From: Pyrococcus kukulkanii
Lineage (GTDB): Archaea > Methanobacteriota_B > Thermococci > Thermococcales > Thermococcaceae
Assembly (NCBI RefSeq): GCF_041647995.1
Contig: NZ_JARRIB010000001.1
Span: 248,001-312,000 of the forward strand
Direction: 5' to 3'
Length of the DNA: 64,000 nucleotides
Each line of letters starts with the position of its first letter. Within the stretch, counting starts at the first letter, position 1. This document shows positions 46,879 through 56,073 of this stretch, piece after piece. Both the position numbers and the translations under genes were made by a program. The notes beneath the pieces are model-generated. The model searched no databases, was not told the DNA's origin, and saw only the letters and a program-made list of their open reading frames with translations.

Positions 46879-47710
46879 ACTTCTTCTGAACCTCCTCAAT
46901 CAGCTTGTTGAGTTCCTCTGTAAACTCAGGCCTCTTCCTGTGGACGAACTCGCCGATTACGAACTTGCCTTCAAGCTCCTCCTCGCTCATCTTCTTTGCC
47001 TTGCTTACTGGGACTGAATTCTTCAAGAACCAGCGAAGCATCTCGGCAGGCTCCTTCATCCTGTTTCTCCTTCCGAACTGGACTGGACACTGAGAGATTA
47101 CCTCAACGAGCGAGAAGCCCTTCGTCGTTAAGGCTTTCTTTATGCTCTCTATAAGCTGGTAGACATGGGCAGTGGTCCACCTTGCAACGTAGCTTGCCCC
47201 AGCTGCTGCAACGGTTTCCGCTATTTTTAACGGATGTTCAACGTTCCTGTAAGGTGTTGTCGTTGTTATAGCTCCAAAAGGAGTCGTTGGGGCCACCTGA
47301 CCACCCGTCATGCCATAGACGAAGTTGTTAACTAAGATCACAGTTATATCTATATTCCTCCTCGCCGCATGGATCAAGTGGTTTCCACCTATGCTCGCCA
47401 GATCACCGTCACCGCTTATCACTACCACGTACTTATCCGGTAACCCAACCTTAACGCCAGTTGCGAAGGCTATTGCTCTCCCATGGGTCGTGTGAAGGGT
47501 GTCAGCCAGGAAGTAGGGTGAGGCTATCCAAGCTGAACAGCCTATACCACTCACCACTATAAGATCCCTGGGATCGATCTTGAGTTGATCAATGGCATTG
47601 GCAAATGCGTTCAGAACTGTACCACCACCACATCCCGGGCATAGAGCAGTTGGCAAGGCTTCCTGCCTCAGATACTTGACCATAGGATACTTAGAATAGA
47701 TCTTAACCAT
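46850..47710 (-). CDS. korB: 2-oxoacid:ferredoxin oxidoreductase, beta subunit (first enzyme)
   Basis: 286 residues. CPGCGGGTVLNAFANAI, VVSGIGCSAWIASPYF and VISQCPVQFGRR carry the 4Fe-4S cysteines; GDGDLASIGGNHLIHAARRN with VNNFVYGMTGGQ binds thiamine diphosphate. ATG 47710 overlaps the alpha stop (TGATG). Probably part of 2-oxoglutarate:ferredoxin oxidoreductase, by gene order with the ferredoxin-like delta subunit. Confidence 0.92.
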   Translation of the reverse strand: MVKIYSKYPMVKYLRQEALPTALCPGCGGGTVLNAFANAIDQLKIDPRDLIVVSGIGCSAWIASPYFLADTLHTTHGRAIAFATGVKVGLPDKYVVVISGDGDLASIGGNHLIHAARRNIDITVILVNNFVYGMTGGQVAPTTPFGAITTTTPYRNVEHPLKIAETVAAAGASYVARWTTAHVYQLIESIKKALTTKGFSLVEVISQCPVQFGRRNRMKEPAEMLRWFLKNSVPVSKAKKMSEEELEGKFVIGEFVHRKRPEFTEELNKLIEEVQKKYGLDGGKSV

Positions 47711-48900
47711 CAAGCAACACCCCTAATCTCCCTCAAAATTTCCTCAACCGTTAATGGAACTCCCCCGATCTTATTAACTCCTCTCAGAATCACGTCATCG
47801 TTAACGAACCTCTGAACCTCGAGGATCATCTGGCCAAGGTTCATCTCAGGAACGAGAATGGCCCTCACTTTCTTCCCGAGCTCTCTCATTCTCTTCCCAG
47901 GGAAGGGATGAACGGTCTTGGGGACAAACAAGCCCGCCTTTATGCCCTCTTCTCTAGCCTTCAAAACTGCTCCAAGCGAGGGTCTAGCTGAAACTCCCCA
48001 GCTCACCACCAATATTTCTGCATCGTCAGTGTAGTACTCCTCGTACTTTTCATACACACCTTTATTCTTCTCTATCTTCCTGTGAATCCTCCTTACGAGC
48101 CTATCATGCACCTCCGGAGTGTAAACATCCCTAAGGCCATTCTCCTTGTGAGTTGAACCTGTAACGTGGGTGAAGTAGCCGTGGCCGAAGAGGGGCATCG
48201 GCGGTACCCCATCACCGTGTGGATCCCCAAAGGGGAGCTTTGCCTCCTCCTCATTCTGAGGCAACTTCCTATAAGTTATTTCCACCTCATCGGGATCAGG
48301 AATCCTTATCTGCTCCCTAGTGTGTCCGAGTATTCCATCAAACAAAACAACAACTGGAGTTCTAAGCCTTTCAGCAATGTTGAAGGCCCTTATCGTCTCC
48401 CAGAAGGCATCCTCAACGCTTATAGGGGAGAGAGCAACGATCGGATGATCACCATGAGTGCCCCACCTCGCCTGGAAGAAGTCTCCCTGGGCACCCTTCG
48501 TTGCTTGACCTGTGGATGGACCGCTCCTCTGAACATCAACCAAAACGAGAGGAGTTTCAGTCATTACAGCGTAGCCAAGATTTTCCTGCATTAAGCTGAA
48601 TCCTGGACCAGAGGTAGCTGTCATGACCTTAAAGCCAGTCCAAGAAGCACCTATCATTGCGGCGATGCTCGCAATCTCGTCCTCCATCTGAAGGTAGTAA
48701 CCCCCAACTTTAGGTAGCTCTCTGGCCATGGTTTCAGCTATCTCACTCGAGGGGGTTATTGGATAGCCGGCGTAGAACCTACAGCCAGCGAAGATCGCAC
48801 CGTAAGCTACAGCTTCATCTCCCATCATGAAGTAGTTGCCCGGCTTGTATAGCTTCCTCAACAACTCCTTTTGCTCAGGCTCGTCACCCCTAATTATCAT
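47710..48900 (-). CDS. korA: 2-oxoacid:ferredoxin oxidoreductase, alpha subunit (first enzyme)
   Basis: 396 residues. MMGDEAVAYGAIFAGCRFYA, YPITPSSEIAETMARELP, TSGPGFSLMQENLGYAVMTE and RSGPSTGQATKGAQGD mark the alpha subunit. Assignment as the 2-oxoglutarate enzyme rests on gene order with a separate delta subunit, as in P. furiosus, and is not proven by the sequence. ATG 48900 has GGTGG upstream and lies two bases after the delta stop. Confidence 0.9.
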   Translation of the reverse strand: MIIRGDEPEQKELLRKLYKPGNYFMMGDEAVAYGAIFAGCRFYAGYPITPSSEIAETMARELPKVGGYYLQMEDEIASIAAMIGASWTGFKVMTATSGPGFSLMQENLGYAVMTETPLVLVDVQRSGPSTGQATKGAQGDFFQARWGTHGDHPIVALSPISVEDAFWETIRAFNIAERLRTPVVVLFDGILGHTREQIRIPDPDEVEITYRKLPQNEEEAKLPFGDPHGDGVPPMPLFGHGYFTHVTGSTHKENGLRDVYTPEVHDRLVRRIHRKIEKNKGVYEKYEEYYTDDAEILVVSWGVSARPSLGAVLKAREEGIKAGLFVPKTVHPFPGKRMRELGKKVRAILVPEMNLGQMILEVQRFVNDDVILRGVNKIGGVPLTVEEILREIRGVA

Positions 48901-48902
48901 CT

Positions 48903-49172
48903 CTACCACCTTACCGCAATAGCAAAGTCTGGGCAGAGTAGCTCACAGAGCTTACACCGAACGCACTTCTCGGCATGAACCGGGACTGGATAGTGCACTC
49001 CCTTCTCGCTGAGCTCCTTGCTCCACTCGAAAACCTTCCTGGGGCACATCTCAACGCATATTCCGCAACCCTTGCAGAGAAAAGTATCGACACTTATCTC
49101 AACATTCTGAGCCTTCCCTATGACAAGGTACCCCTCCTTAGTAACCCGGGTTGAACCTTCGACGTTTGCCAT
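48903..49172 (-). CDS. korD: 2-oxoacid oxidoreductase delta subunit, 2[4Fe-4S] ferredoxin
   Basis: 89 residues. CKGCGICVEMCP and CVRCKLCELLCP each bind a 4Fe-4S cluster that carries electrons to soluble ferredoxin. First gene of the operon. ATG 49172 is preferred (AGGTGAT four to five bases upstream) over the TTG at 49187. Confidence 0.93.
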   Translation of the reverse strand: MANVEGSTRVTKEGYLVIGKAQNVEISVDTFLCKGCGICVEMCPRKVFEWSKELSEKGVHYPVPVHAEKCVRCKLCELLCPDFAIAVRW

Positions 49173-49187
49173 ATCGATCACCTGCAA

Positions 49188-49445
49188 TCCCCTAACAGCT
49201 TTTACATTTGTAAACCATTTAAATCTTTCGTGAGTGAACCGAACGTTTAGAAAATAAAGTTGTTAGCTTTTCAATAGGCCAGAATTCATGAAACTTTAGC
49301 AATTTTTTGTTTTATTCTGCCAAGGGGTTCGAACTATTTGACCAAAATTAGTCAAGATTACTTAGATGTTCCAGATACATTTGAATGCATTTTCTTGAAC
49401 TTAAATCCTTATATACGGATGGGGAAATCTCAGAGGGGGAAAGAC
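49188..49445. promoter_or_regulatory. Divergent promoter region of the kor operon and ftsY
   Basis: On the minus strand AGATTTAAATGG (complement of 49215-49226) is a TATA box for the oxidoreductase operon. CCTTATATACGG (about 49407-49418) serves ftsY. A small inverted repeat TTGAC-8 bases-GTCAA lies at about 49339-49356 and could be a regulator site. No RNA gene is seen. Confidence 0.5.
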
Positions 49446-50414
49446 ATGTTCGGAAAGCTTAAGGAAAAATTAAGGTCATTTGTAAAGAGGGTTGAGGAGA
49501 ACGTCGAAAAGGAGGAGAAAGAAGCTGAGAAAAAGGGATTACTGGATAAGCTATTAATGGTTGAAATAAAGGAGAAAGATGTCGATGAGGCACTGGATGA
49601 GCTGGAACTCGAGCTTTTAGAGGCAGATGTAGCCCTAGAAGTAGTTGACGCCCTTAGGGAGAAGATAAAAGAGAAATTAGTTGGCAGGAAAGTTAGGATA
49701 GGAACCAACAAGGAAAAAATCATCGAAGAAGCCGTCAGAGAGGCCATATCCGAAATACTTGAGACGTCTAGAAGGATAGACCTGATAGAAGAGATAAAGA
49801 AGGCCGAGAAGCCGTACGTAATAATGTTCGTCGGATTTAATGGCTCAGGAAAAACGACCACAATAGCGAAGATAGCGAACTGGCTCAAGAAGAACGGCTT
49901 CAGCGTTGTGATAGCGGCAAGCGACACCTTCAGGGCTGGAGCAATCGAACAGTTAGAGGAACACGCCAAGAGAGTTGGAGTTAGGGTTATAAAGCACTCC
50001 TACGGCGCGGATCCGGCTGCAGTTGCCTATGATGCAATTCAACACGCCAAAGCTAGAGGTATTGACGTTGTCCTCATAGATACCGCTGGAAGGAGCGAGA
50101 CTAACAGGAATCTTATGGATGAGATGAAGAAGATAGCAAGGGTTACAAAGCCGAACTTGGTGGTCTTTGTGGGCGATGCACTAGCTGGAAACGCAATAGT
50201 TGAGCAGGCGAGGCAGTTCAACGAGGCGGTAAAGATAGATGCTGTGGTGCTCACAAAGCTAGATGCAGATGCAAGGGGAGGGGCGGCGTTAAGCATAAGC
50301 CACGTCATAAATGCACCAATAATATTCGTCGGCGTTGGTCAGGGGTATGACGATTTAATGCCATTCGATAAAAACTGGTTCCTTGAAAGGATATTTGGTG
50401 AGGCCAATGCTTAA
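49446..50414 (+). CDS. ftsY: Signal recognition particle receptor FtsY
   Basis: 322 residues. A charged helical N-terminal region precedes the NG domain; G1 [50 protein letters not shown] are intact. Docks SRP-ribosome complexes to the membrane translocon. ATG 49446 follows GAGGGGG; the frame is open for 36 more codons upstream without homology. Confidence 0.95.
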   Translation: MFGKLKEKLRSFVKRVEENVEKEEKEAEKKGLLDKLLMVEIKEKDVDEALDELELELLEADVALEVVDALREKIKEKLVGRKVRIGTNKEKIIEEAVREAISEILETSRRIDLIEEIKKAEKPYVIMFVGFNGSGKTTTIAKIANWLKKNGFSVVIAASDTFRAGAIEQLEEHAKRVGVRVIKHSYGADPAAVAYDAIQHAKARGIDVVLIDTAGRSETNRNLMDEMKKIARVTKPNLVVFVGDALAGNAIVEQARQFNEAVKIDAVVLTKLDADARGGAALSISHVINAPIIFVGVGQGYDDLMPFDKNWFLERIFGEANA

Positions 50415-50682
50415 AGAAACTGGAAAAGGAACGATTATTCAGGTTATAGTTAAACCAAATGCAAAAGAAAACAAAGTAGAAGGCATAGATCCATGGAGAA
50501 ATAGGCTGAAAGTAAGCGTTAAAGCCCCTCCAGTAGGAGGGAAGGCCAACAAAGAACTAGTCAAGTTTCTCTCAAAATTCTTTGGTGCGGAAGTCAAGAT
50601 AGTAAGGGGGGAAACCTCAAGAGAAAAAGACTTGCTCGTGAAGCTAGGAATAGAAGAAGTTAAGAGGAAATTAAAGCTCTAA
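50407..50682 (+). CDS. DUF167/YggU family protein
   Basis: 91 residues. [40 protein letters not shown] and [19 protein letters not shown] are the family signature. Small alpha/beta protein of unknown role. Its ATG overlaps the ftsY end by eight bases, with GGTGAGG upstream, and its 3' end overlaps the next, convergent gene by 12 bases. Confidence 0.88.
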   Translation: MLKETGKGTIIQVIVKPNAKENKVEGIDPWRNRLKVSVKAPPVGGKANKELVKFLSKFFGAEVKIVRGETSREKDLLVKLGIEEVKRKLKL

Positions 50683-51348
50683 CTCTTCTCCAGGTTTTAG
50701 TATGACTACCTTTGCCTTTTCCCCCACCAACTTCTTAAACTCCTCTGGGTCAGCAGCAATTGGTGGCCAGGTGTTGTAGTGCATTGGAACTACATACTTT
50801 GGCTTGAGCAACTCAACGGCCTTAGCGGCCTCCTTTGGACCCATAGTAAAGTGTCCACCTATTGGAAGTAAGGCAACGTCAATTGGCCCGTAGAGCTCGG
50901 CGAAGAGCTCCATATCCTTAAACACAAAGGTGTCTCCAGCGTGGTAAATCTTTACTCCATCGATCTCAACTATGTAACCACAGGCATTTCCTATGCTGTA
51001 CTTTCCGTCGCTACTTGAGTGCCACGCTGGAACCTGAACGATTTTAACGCCATCAACCTCTGTGGGACCATAGTTCATGCCAACGGTCTCAACTCCCCTG
51101 TACTTCTCGCTGATGTAGTTCGCTATATCGTACATTGCAACTACCTTTGCCCCGCTGAGCTTGGCTATCTCCCCCGCATCTCCGAGGTGGTCTCCGTGGG
51201 CGTGCGTAACTAAGATTAGGTCAACATCCCTAAAGTCTTCAGGCTTGGCCGCGGCCTGTGGGTTACCGTTCAGAAATGGATCGATGAGTATCTTCTTGCT
51301 TCCCTCAATGTAAAAGGCTGCATGCCCCAGGAACTTCACCTTTACCAT
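50671..51348 (-). CDS. Metallo-beta-lactamase-fold hydrolase (UPF0173)
   Basis: 225 residues. VTHAHGDHLGDAGE supplies the metal histidines and aspartate; VPAWHSSSDGKYSIGNACGY, YHAGDTF, LLPIGGHFTMGPKEAAKAVE and PMHYNTWPPI complete the site. The family acts on phosphoesters or lactone-like substrates; the archaeal substrate is unknown. ATG 51348 is preferred over GTG 51357 because of the GGGGTG before it. Confidence 0.88.
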   Translation of the reverse strand: MVKVKFLGHAAFYIEGSKKILIDPFLNGNPQAAAKPEDFRDVDLILVTHAHGDHLGDAGEIAKLSGAKVVAMYDIANYISEKYRGVETVGMNYGPTEVDGVKIVQVPAWHSSSDGKYSIGNACGYIVEIDGVKIYHAGDTFVFKDMELFAELYGPIDVALLPIGGHFTMGPKEAAKAVELLKPKYVVPMHYNTWPPIAADPEEFKKLVGEKAKVVILKPGEELEL

Positions 51349-51443
51349 GCTCCTCACCCCAGGATATAATAACCAAAGCTTACTTTAAACTTTTCGACCT
51401 CAATTTTATAAAACCGATCGGGAAAGAGAGTTCGGGAGCAGAG

Positions 51444-52607
51444 ATGCCAACGAACGTTACGGCAGAGTATCTAGCGGCTGAAGAGGAGTATAGGAACGCC
51501 AAGACTATTCCAGAAAAGATCAGGGCACTTGAGAAGATGTATGCCTTAGTTCCAAAGCACAAGGGGACTGAAAAGCTCAGACTGCAGATAAAGAGGAAGC
51601 TGGCAGAGCTGAGGAAAGAGCTGGAGAAGCAGAGACAGCAGAAAAAAGGAGGAGGTTATTCTTTAGCGGTGAAGAAGGAAGGAGCTGCCCAGATAGTCCT
51701 AGTGGGCCTGCCGAACGTTGGGAAATCAGAGCTCTTAAGAGCCTTAACAGGAGTAGATGTTGAGAGCGCAGATTACCCCTTCACGACAACGGAGCCAATT
51801 CCGGCAATGATGAACTACAAGGACGTGCAGATACAGCTTGTAGAGGTTCCCGGGCTACTGGAAGGAGCAGCGTTAGGGAAGGGAATGGGACCGCAACTTC
51901 TAGCTGTGATAAGGAACGCGGACGCGATAGCTATAGTCGTTGATCTGAGTGAAGACCCAATTAGGCAGATGGAAATCTTACTCAGAGAATTCGAGAGGGC
52001 TGGAATAAAGATCAACAAGAGGAGGCCAAGGGTGGAGGTCAGAAAAACGCCGAGGGGAGGAATAGTAATTAACGGAGCGGAGAACATTAAAGGGGACATC
52101 AACGAAGTCATGAAAATGCTGAGGGAAGAGAAAATACATTCTGCGGAGATAACGGTTAAAGAGCCCGTGACACTGGAGGAATTTGCCGATGCCCTTGACG
52201 ATAGCTTGGTCTGGAGGAAGGCAATAATAATAGCCAATAAGGGAGATGCCCCAGGGAGTAGGAAGAATTATGAAAGGCTCGTGAAGGCCTATGGAGAGAA
52301 GTTCAGGATAATCCCCGTCTCAGCTAAGAAGAGGATAAACTTAGAGGCAGTTAAGGAAGCATTATACAATGTCGCAGACATAATAAGGGTATTCACAAAG
52401 AGCCCAGGAGAAGAGCCAGCTTATCCACCGATAGCGCTGAAGAAGGGGTCAACTGTCCTAGATGTAGCAGAGAGAATTCACAAAGAGTTCGTGAAGAACT
52501 TTAAGTATGCGAGAGTTTGGGGAAAAAGCGTAAAGTTCCCAGGTCAGAGAGTTGGCCCGGATCACGTTCTAGAGGATGGGGATATCGTGGAAATTCACGC
52601 GAGGTAG
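51444..52607 (+). CDS. DRG/OBG-like GTPase with TGS domain
   Basis: 387 residues. G1 GLPNVGKSELLRALTG, G2 region SADYPFTTTEPIP, G3 VEVPGLLEGA, G4 NKGD and SAKKRINL; the C-terminal TGS domain runs from about 312 (GEEPAYPPIALKKGSTVLD) to the end. Developmentally-regulated-GTP-binding proteins in eukaryotes and archaea bind ribosomes. An N-terminal helical hairpin (residues 1-75) precedes the G domain. One base before the convergent next gene's stop. Confidence 0.93.
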   Translation: MPTNVTAEYLAAEEEYRNAKTIPEKIRALEKMYALVPKHKGTEKLRLQIKRKLAELRKELEKQRQQKKGGGYSLAVKKEGAAQIVLVGLPNVGKSELLRALTGVDVESADYPFTTTEPIPAMMNYKDVQIQLVEVPGLLEGAALGKGMGPQLLAVIRNADAIAIVVDLSEDPIRQMEILLREFERAGIKINKRRPRVEVRKTPRGGIVINGAENIKGDINEVMKMLREEKIHSAEITVKEPVTLEEFADALDDSLVWRKAIIIANKGDAPGSRKNYERLVKAYGEKFRIIPVSAKKRINLEAVKEALYNVADIIRVFTKSPGEEPAYPPIALKKGSTVLDVAERIHKEFVKNFKYARVWGKSVKFPGQRVGPDHVLEDGDIVEIHAR

Positions 52608-52608
52608 T

Positions 52609-53715
52609 TTAGTGCTTAGGACCATGATTTAGATGAGCTCTACCATTTTCACCGTGTCCCCTAGTCTTCTCCCTTATTAGTTTCATTGCCATCTCCACGT
52701 AATTCATTGCCTCTCCAACGTTGCCACTCTCAAGCGCAGATTCTGCCTTTTCAATCAGTGGCAAGATATTACTTACGTCAATTCCCCTTGCCTTTAACCT
52801 TATTACCGTGATCTCAAGCATTTTAATTCTCCTCGATATTTCAAGACCAGGACCCTTCTCTCCAGCCCTGGCAAGAACTATTGCTCTTTCAGCTCTTATT
52901 TTTGCATTTTTAGCGTACTCATATGCCTTGATATAGTCCCCTTCTTCGTATGAGCTTTTCGCTTTCTTGAGATATCCCTTTGCAGCATCTAGGAAAACCC
53001 AAGCTCTAGCTCCCATACTACCTATTGATTCCACTTCTCTCAACACTTCTTCAGCCCTAGAAATTACGATGGAAGATTCTTCTATTGTCTCTTTAGCAAC
53101 TTCTTGAGTTATGACAACCCTCATCCTGCTCCCCACCCTAAACTTCCCCGTTATTTTTTCCATAATCTCCTCGGAGTCTCTACTCATAATTGCAACCACA
53201 TCTTCCTCCGGTATCGTAATGTTGACTGGATTATAACCAATAAATATTGGGATCACTCCCTTCATGCTTCTAACCTTCATAATGGCTCCAAAGTCCCAGC
53301 CATAGACAACTGCAAACTTTATATCTTTGAATAAATCTGGATAGTCTTTTTTGATCCAATTTATAACAACCTGGGCTGTTTCAACTCTAGTTGAACCATA
53401 GAGCCTGGTATGTGGGATGCCCAAGTCCTCAAGGTCTTTTTCATATTCCTCAGGAACTGCCATAGGACCACCAATTATTAAAACGAAAGAAGGATCTGCA
53501 TCTAAAATTTTTGGCACTACAGACTCATTGTAAATACCCCAGGGAGAAACTATAACTTTAGCATCCAACACTACCGCGATCTTTTGAGCCAGAGTTAGAT
53601 CGGCTTCGTTATCGCTAACTAGAATTACAAAATCCCTAACTTGAGCATTTATATAACCTGGAAGTGCAATTGTAAGCAACAAAAGTGACAAAAAGATTGA
53701 AAATAGGGCTCTCAT
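52609..53715 (-). CDS. Secreted CW_binding_2-like protein with helical C-terminal region
   Basis: About 368 residues. A signal peptide (LLLLTIALPGYINAQ) leads to one CW_binding_2-type unit: FVILVSDNEADLTLAQKIAV, VLIIGGPMAVPEEY, TRLYGSTRVETAQVVINW, then a shorter second unit VVYGWDFGAIMKVRSMKGV. From about residue 225 it is a helical, charge-rich region with VSNILPLIEKAESALESGN. No family function is known in archaea. Very similar in layout to the next gene; 5-base gap. Confidence 0.8.
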   Translation of the reverse strand: MRALFSIFLSLLLLTIALPGYINAQVRDFVILVSDNEADLTLAQKIAVVLDAKVIVSPWGIYNESVVPKILDADPSFVLIIGGPMAVPEEYEKDLEDLGIPHTRLYGSTRVETAQVVINWIKKDYPDLFKDIKFAVVYGWDFGAIMKVRSMKGVIPIFIGYNPVNITIPEEDVVAIMSRDSEEIMEKITGKFRVGSRMRVVITQEVAKETIEESSIVISRAEEVLREVESIGSMGARAWVFLDAAKGYLKKAKSSYEEGDYIKAYEYAKNAKIRAERAIVLARAGEKGPGLEISRRIKMLEITVIRLKARGIDVSNILPLIEKAESALESGNVGEAMNYVEMAMKLIREKTRGHGENGRAHLNHGPKH

Positions 53716-53720
53716 AATTA

Positions 53721-54827
53721 TCACCTCACATAACTCTTTAATTTATTAACCCTTTTTTCTTTGATTTTCTTTCTTAAACCTTTTTCGATTTCCTCTATGA
53801 GCATCTTCGCCTTCTCTACGTCCCCATTCTTTAGTGCCATTTTTGCCTGCTCCAAGATATCCTTTTCAATAGAGACGTTAGCTCCACCCGCTTCAAGTCT
53901 TAGCATTACCCTCTCAAGAAGCCTTATCCTAAGCCTGAGCCTCATAACATGGTTCATCCTCATGTTTCTTTCAAATTCCTTAGTCGAATAACTGATAACC
54001 ACTTCAGCGAGCCTCCTTGATGCAACGGCCAAGCCAAACGCTTCCCCATACTTGCCCTCTTCATAGGCCTTCTTCGCAAGTTCAAGCTTTTCCTTGGCTA
54101 GCTTTACTAGCCTCTCAGCACTTGGATTAGTTACGTTACCAAGTATGCTTTCCGCAAGGGCGACTTTTTCCTGGGCCACCTCAATGGCTTCCTTGGCCTC
54201 TTCAGAGGTAACGTTAGCAATTACCTCCCTGACTTTTACCCTTACCTTTTCCTTAACCTTCTTCATTATTCTCTCACTGAACTTACTCCTAACTATCTCC
54301 ACATTCCTGAACTGCTTCACTATGGTTTCGTTTACTGTGTCGTTCTTTACAAGGATCGGGATTATGCAACCCTTGTTTCTAAGATGTAGCATTGCAGCAT
54401 AGTCCCATCCATAAGCTATTGCAGCGGTTACGTTGTTAAGTAAGTCAGGATAGTTCTCCAGCAGGAACTCAATGAGACCCTGGTTAGTCTCAACTCTATC
54501 TCGTCCCCCTATCCTCGTAACGTTAATTCCAAGGTTCTCCAGCTCATCTTCATATACTGAAACCACTGCAAGAGGCCCGCCTATTATAAGAACAATGTCC
54601 GGACTAAGGCCGACTATCTGGGAGATCACTGACTCGTTAAACATACCCCACTTTGTTACAACGACTGTCGCATTTAGCAACTCACCAACCTTTTGAGCAA
54701 GCGTTAGATCAGCCTCATTGTCACTCACTAAGATTACCAAGCTCTGTGTCTCGGCACTTACTTGGGCAACCCCAATTCCGCTCAGTACTAACAATACTGA
54801 AACTAATATACCAAGCACCTTCCTCAT
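53721..54827 (-). CDS. Secreted CW_binding_2-like protein, tandem paralogue
   Basis: About 368 residues. Signal peptide (VLLVLSGIGVAQVSAE) then VILVSDNEADLTLAQKVGEL, LIIGGPLAVVSVY, TRIGGRDRVETNQGLIEFL and AIAYGWDYAAMLHLRNKG, the same order as in its neighbour, with several sequons. A long alpha-helical segment follows. Because both share SDNEADLTLAQK, duplication is the simplest origin. ATG 54827 has GGTGAT upstream; the longer open frame upstream is not supported. Confidence 0.8.
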   Translation of the reverse strand: MRKVLGILVSVLLVLSGIGVAQVSAETQSLVILVSDNEADLTLAQKVGELLNATVVVTKWGMFNESVISQIVGLSPDIVLIIGGPLAVVSVYEDELENLGINVTRIGGRDRVETNQGLIEFLLENYPDLLNNVTAAIAYGWDYAAMLHLRNKGCIIPILVKNDTVNETIVKQFRNVEIVRSKFSERIMKKVKEKVRVKVREVIANVTSEEAKEAIEVAQEKVALAESILGNVTNPSAERLVKLAKEKLELAKKAYEEGKYGEAFGLAVASRRLAEVVISYSTKEFERNMRMNHVMRLRLRIRLLERVMLRLEAGGANVSIEKDILEQAKMALKNGDVEKAKMLIEEIEKGLRKKIKEKRVNKLKSYVR

Positions 54828-54940
54828 ATCCATCACCAACACAACATAAAAGCCCAACAAAAATAAGGAATACCATGTTCCGTAGGCATTTCTAAGTGTT
54901 TCTCCGTGTTTCGTTACAAAAATTACTATTCTATATGTCC

Positions 54941-56068
54941 CTAAATTACTTTTACAAGCCTCTCTATCCACGGAGACACTCTAACCCGTATGTAACCTCT
55001 GAATTTTTTATCAACTTCTTTATCCCCAGTATAGACCCTAACGATCCCTTCCCTAATCTTTGAGGGTGTGGCAACCACTATAACGTCATCCTTGCTAATC
55101 TCGCTAAGCACCCTTGGGGAGAACTGCTGATTTCCCCTTCCAAATAGGAAGTTAAGGCCACCAATAACCGTTACAACTACTTTAGGCCTCTCCTTAAGGA
55201 ATGACAATAGATCTTTCTCGGAAGCATCCTTAACTAACAGCCTAACCCTACCATTCCTCACCCTGATCACGTCAACTCCCAACAACGTGCCATCTATGCC
55301 AAGTCTATCCTTGATCCTCTTTATCGTCGATCCAGCCCCTAAGAAGTAAATCCCATCATTATCCAAGATATCTTCAGCAACGGCTTCAGCTAAAGCCTCT
55401 AAATCTTCCTCTTCATCTGTCCTAACGGCCTCTTTGCTACCCTGAACTAACGTTTCAACGACAGGTGTTAAAACTTCATAAAATTTCCTCGCCTTTAGCT
55501 CATCCCTCCTGTAAGCATCTTCATCAAGATCCAATATAGGCCTTTTCTCAATACTTGCATTTCCCTTTAGAAATTCCACAAGAACCCTTGCCGCATCCTC
55601 CGGAGATGTTGCAAAAACCCCAGAGAACATTTTCACACCCGTAGGGATGCCTAAGATGGGAACTTTTAGATCAACGACTTCAGCTATATCCCTCGCCGTT
55701 CCATCTCCGCCAGCAAATACTATGAGATCCACCTTGCCAAGCATTTCCTTGACAAGCTTCTTAGTATCTTCTGCCGTCGTATCAGGAACTTTTACTCCAT
55801 AGATGTCCCTAAATCCGACCTCTCTATGTCTAATTACCTCATAAGGGAAATTAAATTTCCTCAGATAATCCTCCCCCAGGGGACCTGGGCCCGTTAGGAA
55901 TTTTATCTCAATATTGTAATTCTTAAGCTCGCTTAAGAATAACTTTGCCAGTTCAGGAGTTACAGGCCTCGCCCCTCTTCTTATTGCCTCCTCAAGGACA
56001 CCGTCCGTACCCTTGAGGGCTACTCTACCACCCATTCCAGCGATTGGATTCACTATGAAGCCTATCAT
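54941..56068 (-). CDS. COG3199 ATP-NAD kinase-like protein
   Basis: 375 residues. GFIVNPIAGMGGRVALKGTD opens the fold, FAGGDGTARDIAEVVDLKVP is the NAD/diacylglycerol-kinase GGDGT motif, then ILGIPTGVKMFSGVFATSP. Distinct from true archaeal NAD kinase (COG0061), and the substrate is not settled. ATG 56068 follows AGGTGAGAATT and lies five bases after the channel gene stop, so it is co-transcribed with two potassium genes. Confidence 0.82.
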   Translation of the reverse strand: MIGFIVNPIAGMGGRVALKGTDGVLEEAIRRGARPVTPELAKLFLSELKNYNIEIKFLTGPGPLGEDYLRKFNFPYEVIRHREVGFRDIYGVKVPDTTAEDTKKLVKEMLGKVDLIVFAGGDGTARDIAEVVDLKVPILGIPTGVKMFSGVFATSPEDAARVLVEFLKGNASIEKRPILDLDEDAYRRDELKARKFYEVLTPVVETLVQGSKEAVRTDEEEDLEALAEAVAEDILDNDGIYFLGAGSTIKRIKDRLGIDGTLLGVDVIRVRNGRVRLLVKDASEKDLLSFLKERPKVVVTVIGGLNFLFGRGNQQFSPRVLSEISKDDVIVVATPSKIREGIVRVYTGDKEVDKKFRGYIRVRVSPWIERLVKVI

Positions 56069-56073
56069 AATTC

